DNA from: Nansenia antarctica | Taxonomy: Eukaryota; Chordata; Actinopteri; Argentiniformes; Microstomatidae | Direction of reading: 5' to 3' | NCBI GenBank assembly: GCA_963989245.1 | Contig: CAXDII010000277.1 | Coordinates: forward strand, 1-64,000 | DNA length: 64,000 nt | Shown here: positions 63,859 through 64,000 of the stretch, piece by piece | How the letters are laid out: each line of letters opens with the position of its first letter | How positions within the stretch are numbered: the first letter of the stretch is position 1 | The notes under the pieces: generated by a model | What the model was told of the DNA's origin: nothing | Seen by the model: only the letters and a program-made list of their open reading frames with translations | Database searches by the model: none | Made by a program: the position numbers and the translations under genes

Positions 63859-64000
63859 GAGTTACATTATAGGATTATTCAACAACAAGTCAAAATGTGC
63901 TCGTGAAAGGCAGAAAACAACACTTTGATAGTTTGATATAACTTGAGAACGAATGCAAAAAACAGTCCACTCTAAGAACAGGCCGCTTGGACACTTTCAG
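63742..64000 (+). repeat. Last, incomplete monomer (237th)
   Basis: A d6-type monomer (expected 265 bp) cut by the window end after 259 bp. The last bases match monomer sequence, so the array very likely continues beyond the window. The left edge likewise starts at full identity, so neither array end is visible. Confidence 0.95.

Larger units (their letters stand above)
1..64000 (+). repeat. 271-bp tandem satellite array, 236 full monomers plus one partial
   Basis: The sequence repeats every 271 bp from end to end, always in the same orientation and with no other sequence inserted. Monomers start at 1, 274, 545, 816, 1086, 1357 and so on, up to 63742. The start of monomer 237 equals 236 x 271 adjusted by the visible indels before it: six +2, one -1, two +4, fifteen -10 and fourteen -6. 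The fifteenth -6 lies inside monomer 237. Most copies differ from each other at only a few sites. GC is about 38-39%; the + strand has roughly 100 A and 67 T per monomer. No gene, promoter or RNA gene is visible. Arrays like this usually form centromeric or pericentromeric heterochromatin; that role is inferred from architecture alone. The monomer family is not one I recognise. Confidence 0.99.

Noticed and set aside
1..64000. CRISPR array, because of regularly spaced identical repeats
   Set aside because: The repeats are contiguous 271-bp units with no variable spacers between them, and there are no cas genes.
1..64000. Exon array of a repeat protein or a coding minisatellite
   Set aside because: 271 is not divisible by 3, so each monomer shifts frame, and stop codons such as the TAA and TGA in GTTAATGACTGA interrupt all frames.
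1..64000. CENP-B box on either strand
   Set aside because: The closest match, the reverse complement of CTCCGAAAACGAAAC, shares only TTTCG and lacks the required downstream A and CGGG core. I found no box in the consensus or in the B variant.
1..64000. rDNA spacer, tRNA-derived SINE array or LTR element
   Set aside because: No rRNA segments, no A/B box pair or tRNA-like fold, no poly(A) tails, no TG...CA termini and no target-site duplications are visible.

Overview
The whole 64,000-base window is one uninterrupted head-to-tail satellite DNA array. The basic unit is a 271-bp monomer of about 38-39% GC. Taking the unit to start at TCTGTTAATG, position 1 is the first base of a monomer, 236 complete monomers fill 1-63741, and a 237th runs from 63742 to the window end, 6 bases short. 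Every monomer lies in the same orientation. I saw no protein-coding gene, RNA gene, transposon insertion, CRISPR array, telomeric repeat or unique sequence. The period of 271 is not a multiple of 3 and stops occur in all frames, so the array cannot encode a repeat protein. A long, highly homogenised satellite like this is typical of centromeric or pericentromeric heterochromatin, or another heterochromatic block, in a eukaryote. I do not recognise the monomer and cannot name the organism.

The visible length changes form a short ledger that closes exactly: six +2 (extra CA), two +4 (ACAG duplicated), one -1, fifteen -10 and fifteen -6. They put monomer 237 at 63742, as observed. Nearly all other variation is single-base, and much of it is shared between distant copies, so the history of duplications can be read from the markers.

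Layout: (a) 1-5.3 kb, overlapping 6-monomer (1626 bp) and 4-monomer (1086 bp) duplications. (b) 5.3-7.4 kb, nearly uniform monomers. (c) 7.37-24.33 kb, a tandem duplication of a 30-monomer block (8118 bp). (d) 24.7-28.4 kb, a 6-monomer 1610-bp tandem duplication, then a 5659-bp-offset copy of earlier sequence to about 30.9 kb. (e) 30.9-33.1 kb, plain monomers. (f) 33.1-39.6 kb, a 2-monomer and an 11-monomer (2983 bp) duplication. (g) 39.6-41.7 kb, plain. (h) 41.7-47.1 kb, about 3.3 units of a different 1610-bp 6-mer. (i) 45.4-63.7 kb, overlapping copies at offsets 5123, 6711 and 5117 bp, with a local 3-monomer (797 bp) higher-order repeat.

Two haplotypes serve as tracers. 'B' is a diverged stretch of about 96 bp with a 10-bp shortening, normally followed in the next monomer by a 6-bp shortening ('d6'). 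It occurs as 12 full copies, 3 half-converted copies and 1 tail-only copy. 'C' is a 360-bp three-marker block (CAACC, CATAAC, CAGTCT) present eight times. The most interesting content is this record of unequal exchange and patchy gene conversion, including stepwise erosion of B at 3-monomer spacing near the right end. Duplication limits come from marker sites read by eye and are approximate.
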